Below, piece by piece: positions 41,180-49,717 of a stretch of DNA of 64,000 nt. Below the pieces are notes generated by a model. That model was given only the letters and a program-made list of their open reading frames with translations, had not been told where the DNA came from and did not search any database. How positions within the stretch are numbered: the first letter of the stretch is position 1; each line of letters starts with the position of its first letter. This stretch comes from CAWEYO01 sp963813315 (GTDB taxonomy: Bacteria; Pseudomonadota; Alphaproteobacteria; Rhizobiales; Rhizobiaceae): positions 62,001-126,000 of the forward strand of contig CAWEYO010000003.1 of NCBI GenBank assembly GCA_963813315.1. The letters are read 5' to 3'. The position numbers and the translations under genes were made by a program.

Positions 41180-41317
41180 ACAAATCACCCGAGACCTCAT
41201 GAATATTGCAATGCCGAAGCACCAGATAGCGAGAGTTGGCAAGAATTAAGGCACCGCTTTCTTCCATCCAGGCGCGAAAAGTCCGAAAAAGCGGTCACGA
41301 ACCCGCGAAGTTGTCCG

Positions 41318-41827
41318 CTAGCTTGGCTTTCGGGCCCCAAGAATCGTCGCACCCAGACGCTCCAGCGATGCGCGCAGCTCGTCATCCTCGATCAGGCCGA
41401 CGGTCGCCGCGAGACGGGATTTTTCCGGCTCGCTCAACGGACGCGACTGCGGTTTGGCGCGGGGCTGCGAAGCGGTAACGGGCTTCTGGACGATTCTGAT
41501 GCGTCCGATCGCCGCAAAACCCAGGAACGCGTTGACGCGGCCGATGATCTCGCCTGTTTCGTGCTGCAAATGGAGCGCGGACAACCCGTCGCAGGCGATA
41601 ACCAGCGTCGCTGGCTGGAACGGGTCATCCTCATGGATGCGGCGCGGCCAGACGATCTTTTCCGGTCGCGTGCGCGCAGCAAGCCGCAGACCGGCTATTT
41701 CCTCCCAGGACTGCACAAGGCCGATCGATATGCCGGTGCGCTTGCGCAGCACCGGGTCGAGGATCGTGGCGGCCAGGTCACTAACGGCGACCGGATTGCC
41801 GTATCCACGCTTCCCTGTCATGAACAT
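41318..41827 (-). CDS. DUF721 / DciA-like protein
   Basis: This 169-residue protein has the DciA (DUF721) pattern in its first about 100 residues: GISIGLVQSWEEIAGLRLAART followed by PATLVIACDGLSALHLQHETGEIIGRVNAFLG. The C-terminal part is a short helical segment LSEPEKSRLAATVGLIEDDEL. DciA is the ancestral loader of the DnaB replicative helicase in many bacteria lacking DnaC. The N-terminal domain is shared, but the C-terminal part differs from well-studied DciA, so the same function here is inference. It lies between the DsbA-like gene and the divergent mutY, as in other rhizobia. Confidence 0.78.
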   Translation of the reverse strand: MFMTGKRGYGNPVAVSDLAATILDPVLRKRTGISIGLVQSWEEIAGLRLAARTRPEKIVWPRRIHEDDPFQPATLVIACDGLSALHLQHETGEIIGRVNAFLGFAAIGRIRIVQKPVTASQPRAKPQSRPLSEPEKSRLAATVGLIEDDELRASLERLGATILGARKPS

Positions 41828-41983
41828 TTCTCCAGCAAGACGTTGCTTTCAATTCTACCTGACCTAGGCTTCGACGCCAGCCAGGGATTTGCGGATTTTT
41901 GGAGCGATGTGACAATGGCTCGAGCATGAACGAGTTCCTGCTCCGGAATCTCCGCGGGAATGACTGTGGATGAAATTCATCGA

Positions 41984-43090
41984 ATGAGCACGCAAGCGAA
42001 GGCGGCCGATACCGCCGCGCGACTGCTTGCGTGGTACGACCGCCATCACCGTGAACTGCCATGGCGAACCACGCCAGCGGCGGCCGCAAAGGGCGCGAGG
42101 CCGGATCCTTATCACGTCTGGCTTTCCGAAATCATGCTGCAGCAGACCACGGTCGAGGCGGTGAAGCCCTACTACCGGAAATTTCTTGCGCTCTGGCCGG
42201 ATGTCCAATCGCTTGCCGCCGCCGATATCGAGGATGTCATGAAAGCCTGGGCCGGGCTTGGCTACTACTCACGCGCCCGCAATCTGAAAAAATGCTCCGA
42301 GCTTCTGGTTGCCGAGAGTGGCGGCCGGTTTCCCGATAGCGTCGACGGCCTCAGCGCTTTGCCGGGGATCGGCGACTACACCGGCGCGGCCATCGCGGCA
42401 ATCGCTTTCAACCAGCCCACAGTCGTGATCGACGGAAATGTCGAACGCGTCGCTTCAAGACTATGCGCTATTCGTGCGCAGCTTCCCGCAGCCAAGAAGG
42501 AAATCCGCAAAGCCGTTGCAGCGATGCTCCCTGCGCATCGGCCCGGCGATTTCGCCCAAGCCATGATGGATCTCGGCGCCACCATCTGCACGCCGAGGAA
42601 CCCGGCCTGCCAGCACTGCCCTTTACGTGACGATTGCAAAGCGCTTTCTCAGGGCGATCCACAGGCATTTCCGGTCAAGGCGCCAAAGATCGCGAAGCCG
42701 CTTCGGCGGGGTGCGGCCTTCGTGGCCATCAGGGACGACGGCGCGATCCTACTGCGCAAGCGCGGCGGGATCGGGCTTCTGGCCGGCATGAGCGAGGTTC
42801 CCACGACATCATGGTCGGTGCGGACGGATGGCATCGATACGGTCGACGGCGCACCGTTTCCATCGGACTGGAGAGCCGCCGGCGGCATCAGACATGTATT
42901 CACCCACTTTGCCCTTCAGCTCGCCGTTTTCCGGGCGGATGTCGGGGACCGGCCGGCACCGCCCGGACATTGGTGGGCGAGTGCCGCAGACGTACACGGC
43001 GAAGCGTTGCCGACCGTCATGAAAAAGGCGATCGAAGCCGCAATACCGGGTGTCACGCGCAAACCCGCCCCCGCAAACCCGGAAAGATAA
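41984..43090 (+). CDS. mutY: Adenine DNA glycosylase MutY
   Basis: This 368-residue protein (from the Met at 41984) has ELPWRTT, SEIMLQQTTVEAVKPYY with the catalytic Glu, the helix-hairpin-helix LPGIGDYTGAAIAAIAF and the catalytic Asp in VVIDGNVERV. A 4Fe-4S motif C-x6-C-x2-C-x5-C follows (CTPRNPACQHCPLRDDC), and a C-terminal NUDIX-like domain recognises 8-oxoG. The enzyme removes A mispaired with 8-oxoguanine. An upstream ATG at 41960 is possible; similarity to relatives begins at ARLLAWYDRHHRELPWR. It overlaps no neighbour and is followed after one base by a HAD phosphatase gene. Confidence 0.93.
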   Translation: MSTQAKAADTAARLLAWYDRHHRELPWRTTPAAAAKGARPDPYHVWLSEIMLQQTTVEAVKPYYRKFLALWPDVQSLAAADIEDVMKAWAGLGYYSRARNLKKCSELLVAESGGRFPDSVDGLSALPGIGDYTGAAIAAIAFNQPTVVIDGNVERVASRLCAIRAQLPAAKKEIRKAVAAMLPAHRPGDFAQAMMDLGATICTPRNPACQHCPLRDDCKALSQGDPQAFPVKAPKIAKPLRRGAAFVAIRDDGAILLRKRGGIGLLAGMSEVPTTSWSVRTDGIDTVDGAPFPSDWRAAGGIRHVFTHFALQLAVFRADVGDRPAPPGHWWASAADVHGEALPTVMKKAIEAAIPGVTRKPAPANPER

Positions 43091-43091
43091 C

Positions 43092-43703
43092 ATGAGGGAA
43101 ATCCGCCATATCGTGTTCGACATCGGCAAGGTGCTGATCCACTACGACCCTGATCTGCCCTTTAGCCGGTTGATTCCCAACGAAGACGAGCGGCGCTGGT
43201 TCTTCGAGAACGTATGTACCCACGACTGGAATATCGAGCAGGACCGCGGCAGGAGTTGGGAAGATGCCGAGGAGCTTTTGATCGGGGCCTATCCGCAACA
43301 TGCCGAGAACATTCGCAACTTTCGCCGCTGCTGGCACGAGATGGTTCCGCACGCCTACGAAGACAGCGTGGCGGTGATGGATAGACTGATCGCCGGCGGC
43401 TATGACGTCACGATGCTGACCAACTTCGCCGCCGACACCTACGCCGAGGCGCGCCGACGATTTCCGTTCCTGGAACGCCCGCGCGGGGTGACGGTCTCAG
43501 GCGAGGTGGGCATGATCAAGCCGGACCGCAATATCTACGACCACCATGCCGCCGCCTTCGGCCTTGAGCCTTCGGCCACTATCTTCATCGACGACAACCC
43601 GAGCAATATCGAGGGCGCCAAGGCTGCCGGGTGGCAGGCCGTCCTCTTTCAGGACGCCAAAGCGCTCGAGGATGACCTCGATCGTTTCGGGGTGGTGCCG
43701 TGA
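43092..43703 (+). CDS. HAD-superfamily hydrolase (epoxide-hydrolase/haloacid-like, IA type)
   Basis: This 203-residue protein has HAD motif I as VFDIGKVLIHYD (first Asp nucleophile, second position Gly rather than Asp), motif II in MLTNFA, Lys in MIKPDRNIYDH and motif III IFIDDNPSNIEGAKAAG. The replaced second Asp of motif I (DxG instead of DxD) places it with the HAD members that often are not phosphatases, or have altered activity. It starts one base after the mutY stop (TAACATG), so the two are co-transcribed. The substrate is unknown. Confidence 0.85.
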   Translation: MREIRHIVFDIGKVLIHYDPDLPFSRLIPNEDERRWFFENVCTHDWNIEQDRGRSWEDAEELLIGAYPQHAENIRNFRRCWHEMVPHAYEDSVAVMDRLIAGGYDVTMLTNFAADTYAEARRRFPFLERPRGVTVSGEVGMIKPDRNIYDHHAAAFGLEPSATIFIDDNPSNIEGAKAAGWQAVLFQDAKALEDDLDRFGVVP

Positions 43704-43731
43704 TTGGGGAAACGGCACACCGTCACTCCAG

Positions 43732-44865
43732 TCAGGCGCCGGCTCGCTCCATGCCGAGGCGGACGATGCGGCGAAGTTCGTCGATCTGCGTCAATCCGCC
43801 ATTTCGCTCATAGTGCCAGAACGTCCATCCGTTGCAGGCCCCAAGCCCTTGGACTTCAGCGCCGATGCGATGGATGGAGCCCGCCCTGCCGCCGATCTCG
43901 AGCGTGCCGTCCGCGCGCACCCTGGCTGCCCATCGCTTCCTGGCATCGTAGAGAATCGTTCCCGGCCTCATCATGCCTGAATCGATTAGGCTCACGAAGG
44001 CGACGCGAGGTTCGGCCCGCTTGCCTTGCATGACGGCAATATCGGCTTCGTCGAGCGGCCTGATCGTCGCAATGCGTTCCTCGGCGGCGTTGATATAGGC
44101 CTGCTCGCGCTCCACGCCGACAAAATTGCGGCCGAGGCGCTTGGCTACCGCACCGGTTGTTCCCGACCCGAAAAAGGGATCGAGCACTACATCGCCCGGT
44201 TTGGTGGAGGCCATCATGATCCGAGCCAGCAGCGCTTCCGGCTTCTGCGTCGGATGCAGCTTGTCGCCATTGGGATCCTTCAGGCGCTCGCTGCCCGTGC
44301 AGATGGGAAACAGCCAGTCCGAGCGCATCTGCACATCATCGTTCGACGCCTTCATGGCATCGTAATTGAAGGTGTAGCCTTTGCCCTTCTGGTCTCGCGA
44401 GGCCCAGATCAGCGTCTCGTGCGCGTTCTGGAAGCGGCGCCCCCGGAAGTTCGGCATCGGATTGGTCTTGCGCCAAACGACATCGTTGAGGATCCAGAAC
44501 CCGAGATCCTGCATCGTAGCACCGACGCGGAAAATGTTGTGATAAGAGCCGATGACCCAGATCGTGCCCTGCGGTTTCAGAACCCGGCGCACGGCGAGCA
44601 GCCAGGCGCGCGTAAAGGCATCATAGGCCTCGAAGCTCTCGAAGCGATCCCAGTCATTGTCGACAGCGTCGACTTTCGACTGGTCCGGGCGATGAAGATC
44701 GCCTTCAAGCTGGAGATTGTAGGGTGGGTCGGCGAAAACGACGTCGACCGATTTTTCCGGAAGCCTTTCGAGTGCGGCGACGCAATCGCCTCTAAGGATC
44801 GTGTTCAGCCATTCGGGCTGGGGGGAATAGGTTGGAAAATGGGCAAGCTTACGCACCACAGACAT
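43732..44865 (-). CDS. ccrM: Cell-cycle-regulated adenine DNA methyltransferase CcrM (GANTC)
   Basis: This 377-residue beta-class N6-adenine methyltransferase has the catalytic motif DPPYNLQLEGDLHRP near residue 45, SKVDAVDNDWDRFESF, WVIGSYHNIFRVG and the SAM-binding motif DPFFGSGTTGAVAKRLG near 240. It has the C-terminal extension with KRAEPRVAFVSLIDSGM and ACNGWTFWHYE that is specific to CcrM-type enzymes. In Caulobacter, Brucella and rhizobia CcrM methylates GANTC late in the cell cycle and is essential. Start at 44865 (MSVVRKLAHF); the ATG at 44880 is the alternative. It converges on the HAD gene at 43092. Confidence 0.95.
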   Translation of the reverse strand: MSVVRKLAHFPTYSPQPEWLNTILRGDCVAALERLPEKSVDVVFADPPYNLQLEGDLHRPDQSKVDAVDNDWDRFESFEAYDAFTRAWLLAVRRVLKPQGTIWVIGSYHNIFRVGATMQDLGFWILNDVVWRKTNPMPNFRGRRFQNAHETLIWASRDQKGKGYTFNYDAMKASNDDVQMRSDWLFPICTGSERLKDPNGDKLHPTQKPEALLARIMMASTKPGDVVLDPFFGSGTTGAVAKRLGRNFVGVEREQAYINAAEERIATIRPLDEADIAVMQGKRAEPRVAFVSLIDSGMMRPGTILYDARKRWAARVRADGTLEIGGRAGSIHRIGAEVQGLGACNGWTFWHYERNGGLTQIDELRRIVRLGMERAGA

Positions 44866-45029
44866 GAAAATACCCGGCATTACGCGTGACTGTTTACTGG
44901 CTGTTATGGTTACCGCTCGGCGTAAATATTTAGTGAAACGCCTGCTGTATTTGCTGTCGGCGCCGCCATCGTGTATGTGGCGCCTCTTCCGGCCCCTGCC
45001 TGCCAACCCTCCATTCGGTCCCCATTGCC

Positions 45030-45719
45030 ATGACCCTGCCTGAACTTGTCATATTCGATTGCGACGGCGTTCTCGTCAATTCCGAGATCATCGCCTCGCG
45101 CGTAGAGGCGCAGCTTCTAACCGCCGCCGGATACGAGATTTCGCCGGAAGAACTGTCGGAGGCCTATGCGGGGCTCACCTTCAAGGACATCATGCTGCGT
45201 ATCGAGGAGAAGTCGCGAATCCCGTTTCAGGCATCACTCATCGATCAGGCTGAAATTCTGGTCGACCGGCGCCTCGCCAACGAAGTCCGCGCCATCGAAG
45301 GCGCCCACGAGGCGGCGGCAGCGGTGGCCGCCAAGCGGTGCATCTGCTCGAATTCGCGCCACGATCGGCTCGATGCGATGCTGACCAGGACGCGGCTGAA
45401 GCCTTTCTTCGAAGGCCGCGTCTTTTCTTCGCTGGAAACGCCTTCCGGCAAGCCGAAGCCGGCGCCGGACGTGTTTGTCTTTGCCGCGAGCGAAATGGGC
45501 GCCGACCCCGCCCGAACCTTCGTCATCGAGGATTCCGTTCACGGTGTTGCCGCGGCGAAAGCTGCCGGCATGAGGGTCATCGGCTTCACCGGAGCTGCCC
45601 ACACTTATCCGGGTCACGCCGACGCGTTGACCGGCGCAGGCGCCGAAACGGTGATCCGCCGGTTAGCGGAATTGAAGAGCACAATCACCGCACTGGCGGC
45701 GTGGTCGGAAGATGCCTGA
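45030..45719 (+). CDS. HAD-superfamily phosphatase (phosphoglycolate-phosphatase-like)
   Basis: This 229-residue protein has motif I LVIFDCDGVLVNSE with DxD, motif II CSNSRH, and motif III VIEDSVHGVAAAKAAGM. The GKPKPAPDVFVFAA stretch carries the Lys. It is a HAD-IA hydrolase, probably acting on sugar phosphates or 2-phosphoglycolate; the cap region (AEILVDRRLANEVRAIEG) does not settle this. Its 3' end is four bases from the convergent lipoprotein gene. It is divergent from ccrM, with 164 bp between. Confidence 0.88.
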   Translation: MTLPELVIFDCDGVLVNSEIIASRVEAQLLTAAGYEISPEELSEAYAGLTFKDIMLRIEEKSRIPFQASLIDQAEILVDRRLANEVRAIEGAHEAAAAVAAKRCICSNSRHDRLDAMLTRTRLKPFFEGRVFSSLETPSGKPKPAPDVFVFAASEMGADPARTFVIEDSVHGVAAAKAAGMRVIGFTGAAHTYPGHADALTGAGAETVIRRLAELKSTITALAAWSEDA

Positions 45720-45722
45720 CAC

Positions 45723-46277
45723 CTACTGCGGTTTCTTCGGTGGACCCTCGTCATAACCCGCGAAAATCTGGATGTTCCTTTCGGGCGGGATCGGGATCGA
45801 CACGTTGGGTTCGCTGACCAGCCATTGCGTCAATTCGGTACCGACCGTGACTTGATGCTTATGAAGCTCTGAATAGAGCACCTCTTCGCCGCGCACCACG
45901 ACGATCCGTATCGGCATCGTCACATTGCCGGCCTTGCCCGCCGGACCGGGCACGACCTTTCCGGCGACTGCCACGTTCATGGTCAGCCTCCCGTCGGCCT
46001 CCTTGCAACTGCGCGTAACATCGGAAATCGAGGCCTGGTAGATGATCTTGCTTGGATCGTTCTCGGCACCCTTTTGATAGGTCGTGAAGAAGGCGGTCCC
46101 TTCGCGCAGCGTGATCGAAGGGCAGTAGGCGCGGAGCTCGCTTGCGAGAATCTTTCCCTCCGGCGCTTTCATGTCTGCGGCTGCCTTGGCGCTGTCGCTT
46201 GATTGGCAACCCGCGGCGGCGAGCATAAAGCCAGCCAGGGCAAAACCCGTGAAAAAGCTACTCTCATTTGAAACCAT
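45723..46277 (-). CDS. Putative lipoprotein of unknown function
   Basis: This 184-residue protein has a leader FFTGFALAGFMLAAAGC with a lipobox Cys near residue 25, then a mostly beta-rich mature part (LRAYCPSITLREGTAFFTTY, IIYQASISDVTRSCKEADG, NVTMPIRIVVVRGEEVLYSE). Two further Cys residues in YCPS and SCKE may form a disulfide. I do not recognise a named family. It is probably an outer-membrane or periplasmic lipoprotein found in related alphaproteobacteria. Start at 46277 has AGGGAAG upstream. It is divergent from thrC. Confidence 0.7.
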   Translation of the reverse strand: MVSNESSFFTGFALAGFMLAAAGCQSSDSAKAAADMKAPEGKILASELRAYCPSITLREGTAFFTTYQKGAENDPSKIIYQASISDVTRSCKEADGRLTMNVAVAGKVVPGPAGKAGNVTMPIRIVVVRGEEVLYSELHKHQVTVGTELTQWLVSEPNVSIPIPPERNIQIFAGYDEGPPKKPQ

Positions 46278-46403
46278 GCAGCACTTCCCTCTCGCGCACG
46301 GGCCGTCTATAGCAACGCGGCGTCGAAAATGCGACCGGCGCGGTGCAGTTATCCAGAGCCTGAAGCATCCCCCATGCGGCGTTGCCGCTACGGACAGGTG
46401 ACC

Positions 46404-47817
46404 ATGAAGTATGTCAGCACACGCGGGGAAGCCCCCGTTCTCGGTTTCTCCGACGCGGTCCTCGCCGGTCTCGCGCGAGACGGGGGACTTTATGTTCCGG
46501 CAAATTGGCCGCACTTCAGCGCCGCTGAAATCCGCGCCATGCGAGGCTTGCCCTATCCGGACCTGGCCGTTCGCGTGCTGGCGCCATTCCTGGACGGCGA
46601 GATCGCAGCTCCGGTGTTCGATCGGCTGGTGACGCGAAGCCTACGCGACGTTCCGCCACGAGGCGGTGTGTCCTCTCGTACAGACCGGACCCAACACCTT
46701 CGTACTCGAGCTTTTCCATGGACCGACGCTCGCCTTCAAGGACGTGGCGATGCAGCTCCTGGCGCGGCTGATGGATCACGTTCTGGCCGAGCGCGGCCAG
46801 CGCGCGACGATCGCGGGCGCCACATCGGGCGACACAGGCGGCGCGGCGATCGAAGCCTTCGCCGGTCGCGAGCGCACGGACGTCTTCATTCTGTTCCCGC
46901 ACGGCCGCGTCTCGCCCGTACAGCAGCGGCAGATGACGACGTCGGCCGCTGCAAACATCCATGCGCTGGCCATCGAGGGCAATTTCGACGACTGCCAGGC
47001 ACTCGTGAAGGAAATGTTCAACGACCACCGCTTTCGCGACAGGGTTTCGTTGTCGGGCGTGAATTCGATCAACTGGGCGCGGATCATGGCCCAGATCGTC
47101 TACTACTTTTCATCTGCAATTTCGCTGGGCGCCCCGGACCGGCCGATCTCCTTCACGGTCCCAACCGGCAATTTCGGCGATATTTTTGCCGGTTACGCGG
47201 CAAAGCGCATGGGCTTGCCGATTGAGCGGCTGGTCATTGCCACCAATGACAACGACATACTCGCACGCACGCTCAAGAACGGCGAGTACCGAACCGAGCG
47301 CGTCGTGGCAACGACCTCACCTTCGATGGACATTCAGGTATCCTCCAATTTCGAGCGGCTGCTGTTCGAATCCAGCGGGAGGGACGCCTCTGTCGTCAGG
47401 CGACAAATGGCCGGACTGAAGCAGTCCGGCGCCTTCTTGATCGAGCAGGCGGAGCTCGATGCGATCCGCCGCGAATTCAGCGCCGGCCGTTGCTCGATGG
47501 CGCAATCCGCGGAGACGATCCGAGCGACGCTCGCATCGAGCGGCTATCTGCTCGATCCGCACACGGCAACCGCCATGCATGTCGCAACGGCCCACGCCGA
47601 GGCCAGCACGCCCATGGTCGTGCTGGCGACAGCCCATCCGGCGAAGTTTCCGGCTGCTGTCGAGGAAGCATCGGGGGTTGCGCCGAAGCTCCCAGCATGG
47701 CTTGATGGGTTGATGCGGCGCAAGGAAACATATGCGGTTCTTCCTTCCGAGCTAAAAATGGTGGAAGATTACATTAGCCGCCACAGCAAGGCGGAGCGCC
47801 AGGGAGCGAGTCATTGA
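46404..47817 (+). pseudogene. thrC: Threonine synthase ThrC, frameshifted
   Basis: The start MKYVSTRGEAPVLGFSDAVL to DGEIAAPVFDRLV is in frame 46404. From EAYATFRHEAVCPLVQTGPN onward the protein is in the next frame, so one extra base lies within 46629-46636. With it removed the protein has 470 residues, normal for ThrC. The PLP-lysine is in HGPTLAFKDVAMQLL, and the phosphate loop is in GATSGDTGGAAIEAF. It makes threonine from O-phosphohomoserine. Because this is a housekeeping gene with otherwise intact motifs, an assembly or sequencing error is the best explanation. It overlaps the M16 peptidase gene start (TGATG), so they are coupled. thrB is 8-9 kb away. Confidence 0.9.
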
Positions 47818-49109
47818 TGGGTGTAGAGGTTTGCCGTCTGTCGAACGGCCTGACAGTCGCCACCGAAGCCCTTCCTCATATCGAATCCGTTGCACTCGGT
47901 GTCTGGGTCAAGTCCGGAGCCCGCAACGAACGCGAAGACGAGCACGGTATCGCCCATTTGCTCGAGCACATGGCTTTCAAGGGCACGAACCGGCGCAGCG
48001 CCTGGAAGATCGCCTCCGAGATCGAGAATGTGGGTGGCGAGATCAATGCCGCCACCAGCGTCGAGACGACGTCCTTTTATGCGCGCGTGCTCGCCGACGA
48101 CGTTCCGCTGGCCATTGACATCCTGGCCGACATACTGACGGACTCGAAATTCGACGCTGACGAGCTTGAGCGCGAACAGCACGTGATCCTGCAGGAGATC
48201 GGTGCGGCACACGACACTCCGGATGACATCGTCTTCGACCGCTTCACGGAGACTGCCTTCCGCCACCAGACGCTCGGTCGCTCGATCCTCGGTACGCCGG
48301 AGACCGTAAAGTCCTTCACGTCCGCCCAGCTTCACTCCTTCATGGAACGGCAGTATGGCGCGGATCGCATGGTCGTCGTTGCGGCCGGCGCGATCAAGCA
48401 TGAAGATTTCGTGCGCGAAGTCGAAAACCGCCTCGGTTCGTACCGGGCCAAAGCCGAAAGCACGCTTCCCCAATATGCCCACTATGTCGGGGGAGACTAT
48501 CGCGAGAACCGCGACCTCATGGACGCCCAGATCGTGCTGGGGTTCGAAGGCCGCGCCTATCATGTCCGCGATTTCTATGCATCGCAGGTCCTGTCGATGA
48601 TTCTCGGCGGCGGCATGTCGTCGCGCCTCTTCCAGGAGGTTCGCGAGAAGCGCGGCCTCTGTTACTCCGTATATGCTTTCCACTGGGGTTTTTCCGACAC
48701 CGGCATATTCGGTATCCATGCCGCCACGGGGCCAGGCGATATCGCCAGGTTGGTGCCGGTGATCGTGGGCGAATTGCAGCGGACCGGCAAATCCATCGCG
48801 CAGGAAGAGCTCGACCGCGCCCGCGCCCAGTATCGCGCCGGGCTGGTCATGTCCGCCGAAAGTGCCGCCAGCCGGGCGTCGCAGATTGCGCGTCAGCTTC
48901 TCCTGTTCGGTCGGCCGATCGACAAGGATGAGCTTGTCGAGCGGCTTGCGAACCTGACCGTCGAGCGGCTGACCGACCTGTCCTCGCGCCTGTTCTCGAC
49001 CACGCCGACGGTGGCTGCCGTCGGCCCGGTCGGTACGCTGGCACCCTATGAGGCAATCCGGGACGCGCTGCCCACAGCGGACATTGCCGCGCGCAGTCTC
49101 GCCATCTGA
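47817..49109 (+). CDS. M16-family zinc peptidase (pitrilysin / mitochondrial processing peptidase-like)
   Basis: This 430-residue protein has the inverted zinc motif HxxEH in GIAHLLEHMAFKG near residue 48, the downstream Glu in ELEREQHVILQEI near 120, and NYGADRM-like QYGADRMVVVAAG. It lacks a signal peptide, so a cytosolic or peripheral role is likely. Relatives of this alphaproteobacterial group resemble the beta subunit of mitochondrial processing peptidase. ATG at 47817 overlaps the thrC stop; the TTG at 47814 is less likely. It belongs to the run thrC - M16 - GNAT - GGDEF/EAL, a familiar order in rhizobia. Confidence 0.9.
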   Translation: MGVEVCRLSNGLTVATEALPHIESVALGVWVKSGARNEREDEHGIAHLLEHMAFKGTNRRSAWKIASEIENVGGEINAATSVETTSFYARVLADDVPLAIDILADILTDSKFDADELEREQHVILQEIGAAHDTPDDIVFDRFTETAFRHQTLGRSILGTPETVKSFTSAQLHSFMERQYGADRMVVVAAGAIKHEDFVREVENRLGSYRAKAESTLPQYAHYVGGDYRENRDLMDAQIVLGFEGRAYHVRDFYASQVLSMILGGGMSSRLFQEVREKRGLCYSVYAFHWGFSDTGIFGIHAATGPGDIARLVPVIVGELQRTGKSIAQEELDRARAQYRAGLVMSAESAASRASQIARQLLLFGRPIDKDELVERLANLTVERLTDLSSRLFSTTPTVAAVGPVGTLAPYEAIRDALPTADIAARSLAI

Positions 49110-49126
49110 CATCGGAGCGCAAAGCT

Positions 49127-49711
49127 ATGTTTGCGCTGCCTTTTTTCCGCCGAGAGGTTCCGGCGTTGAAGGGGGCGCGCATCACCTTGCGCCTACCGGA
49201 GCCCAACGACTATCGCGAGTGGGCGGCCCTCAGGCGGGACAGCCGCGCCTTTCTTGAGCCGTGGGAACCGCGCTGGTCGCCCGACGAATTGGAACGCGGC
49301 GCCTGGCGTCACCGCATCCGCCGCTATCGCGAGGACTTCGAACAGGGGCTTGCCGTAGCCTTCTTCATCTTCGAGAGCCGCAGCGGAAAGCTTGCCGGTG
49401 GAATCACCCTCGGCAATGTAAGGCACGGTGTTTCCCAATCCGCACAGATCGGGTACTGGATCGGCGAGCGCTACTCCGGCCGCGGCTACATGCTGGAAGC
49501 TCTCAGGCTGGTGATACCCTATGCGTTCGAGACGCTGAGGTTGCACCGTATCGAGGCAGCCTGTATTCCAGCCAATGCGCGCTCCGTCCGTGTGCTTGAA
49601 AAAGCCGGATTTCAGCGCGAAGGCCTCTTGCGATCCTACCTCCGGATCAATGGCAGCTGGCAGGATCATTATCTCTACGCCCTCGTTTGCAACGGGGGCG
49701 GCAAGACATGA
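49127..49711 (+). CDS. GNAT-family N-acetyltransferase (RimJ-like)
   Basis: This 194-residue protein has the RimJ/RimL GNAT pattern: ARITLRLPEPNDYREWAALRR, QIGYWIGERYSGRGYMLEAL with the acetyl-CoA-binding Q/R-x-x-G-x-G/A-like turn, and HRIEAACIPANARSVRVLEK followed by AGFQREGLLRSYLRINGSWQD. It likely acetylates the N-terminus of a ribosomal protein or a similar amine; the substrate is not certain. It lies 17 bp after the M16 gene, and the GGDEF/EAL gene begins seven bases after its stop. Confidence 0.88.
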   Translation: MFALPFFRREVPALKGARITLRLPEPNDYREWAALRRDSRAFLEPWEPRWSPDELERGAWRHRIRRYREDFEQGLAVAFFIFESRSGKLAGGITLGNVRHGVSQSAQIGYWIGERYSGRGYMLEALRLVIPYAFETLRLHRIEAACIPANARSVRVLEKAGFQREGLLRSYLRINGSWQDHYLYALVCNGGGKT

Positions 49712-49717
49712 GGCTCT

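Noticed and set aside
47811..49112. 433-codon leftward frame exactly opposite the M16 peptidase
   Set aside because: The M16 gene has the HxxEH motif and operon context; the antisense frame is a composition effect.
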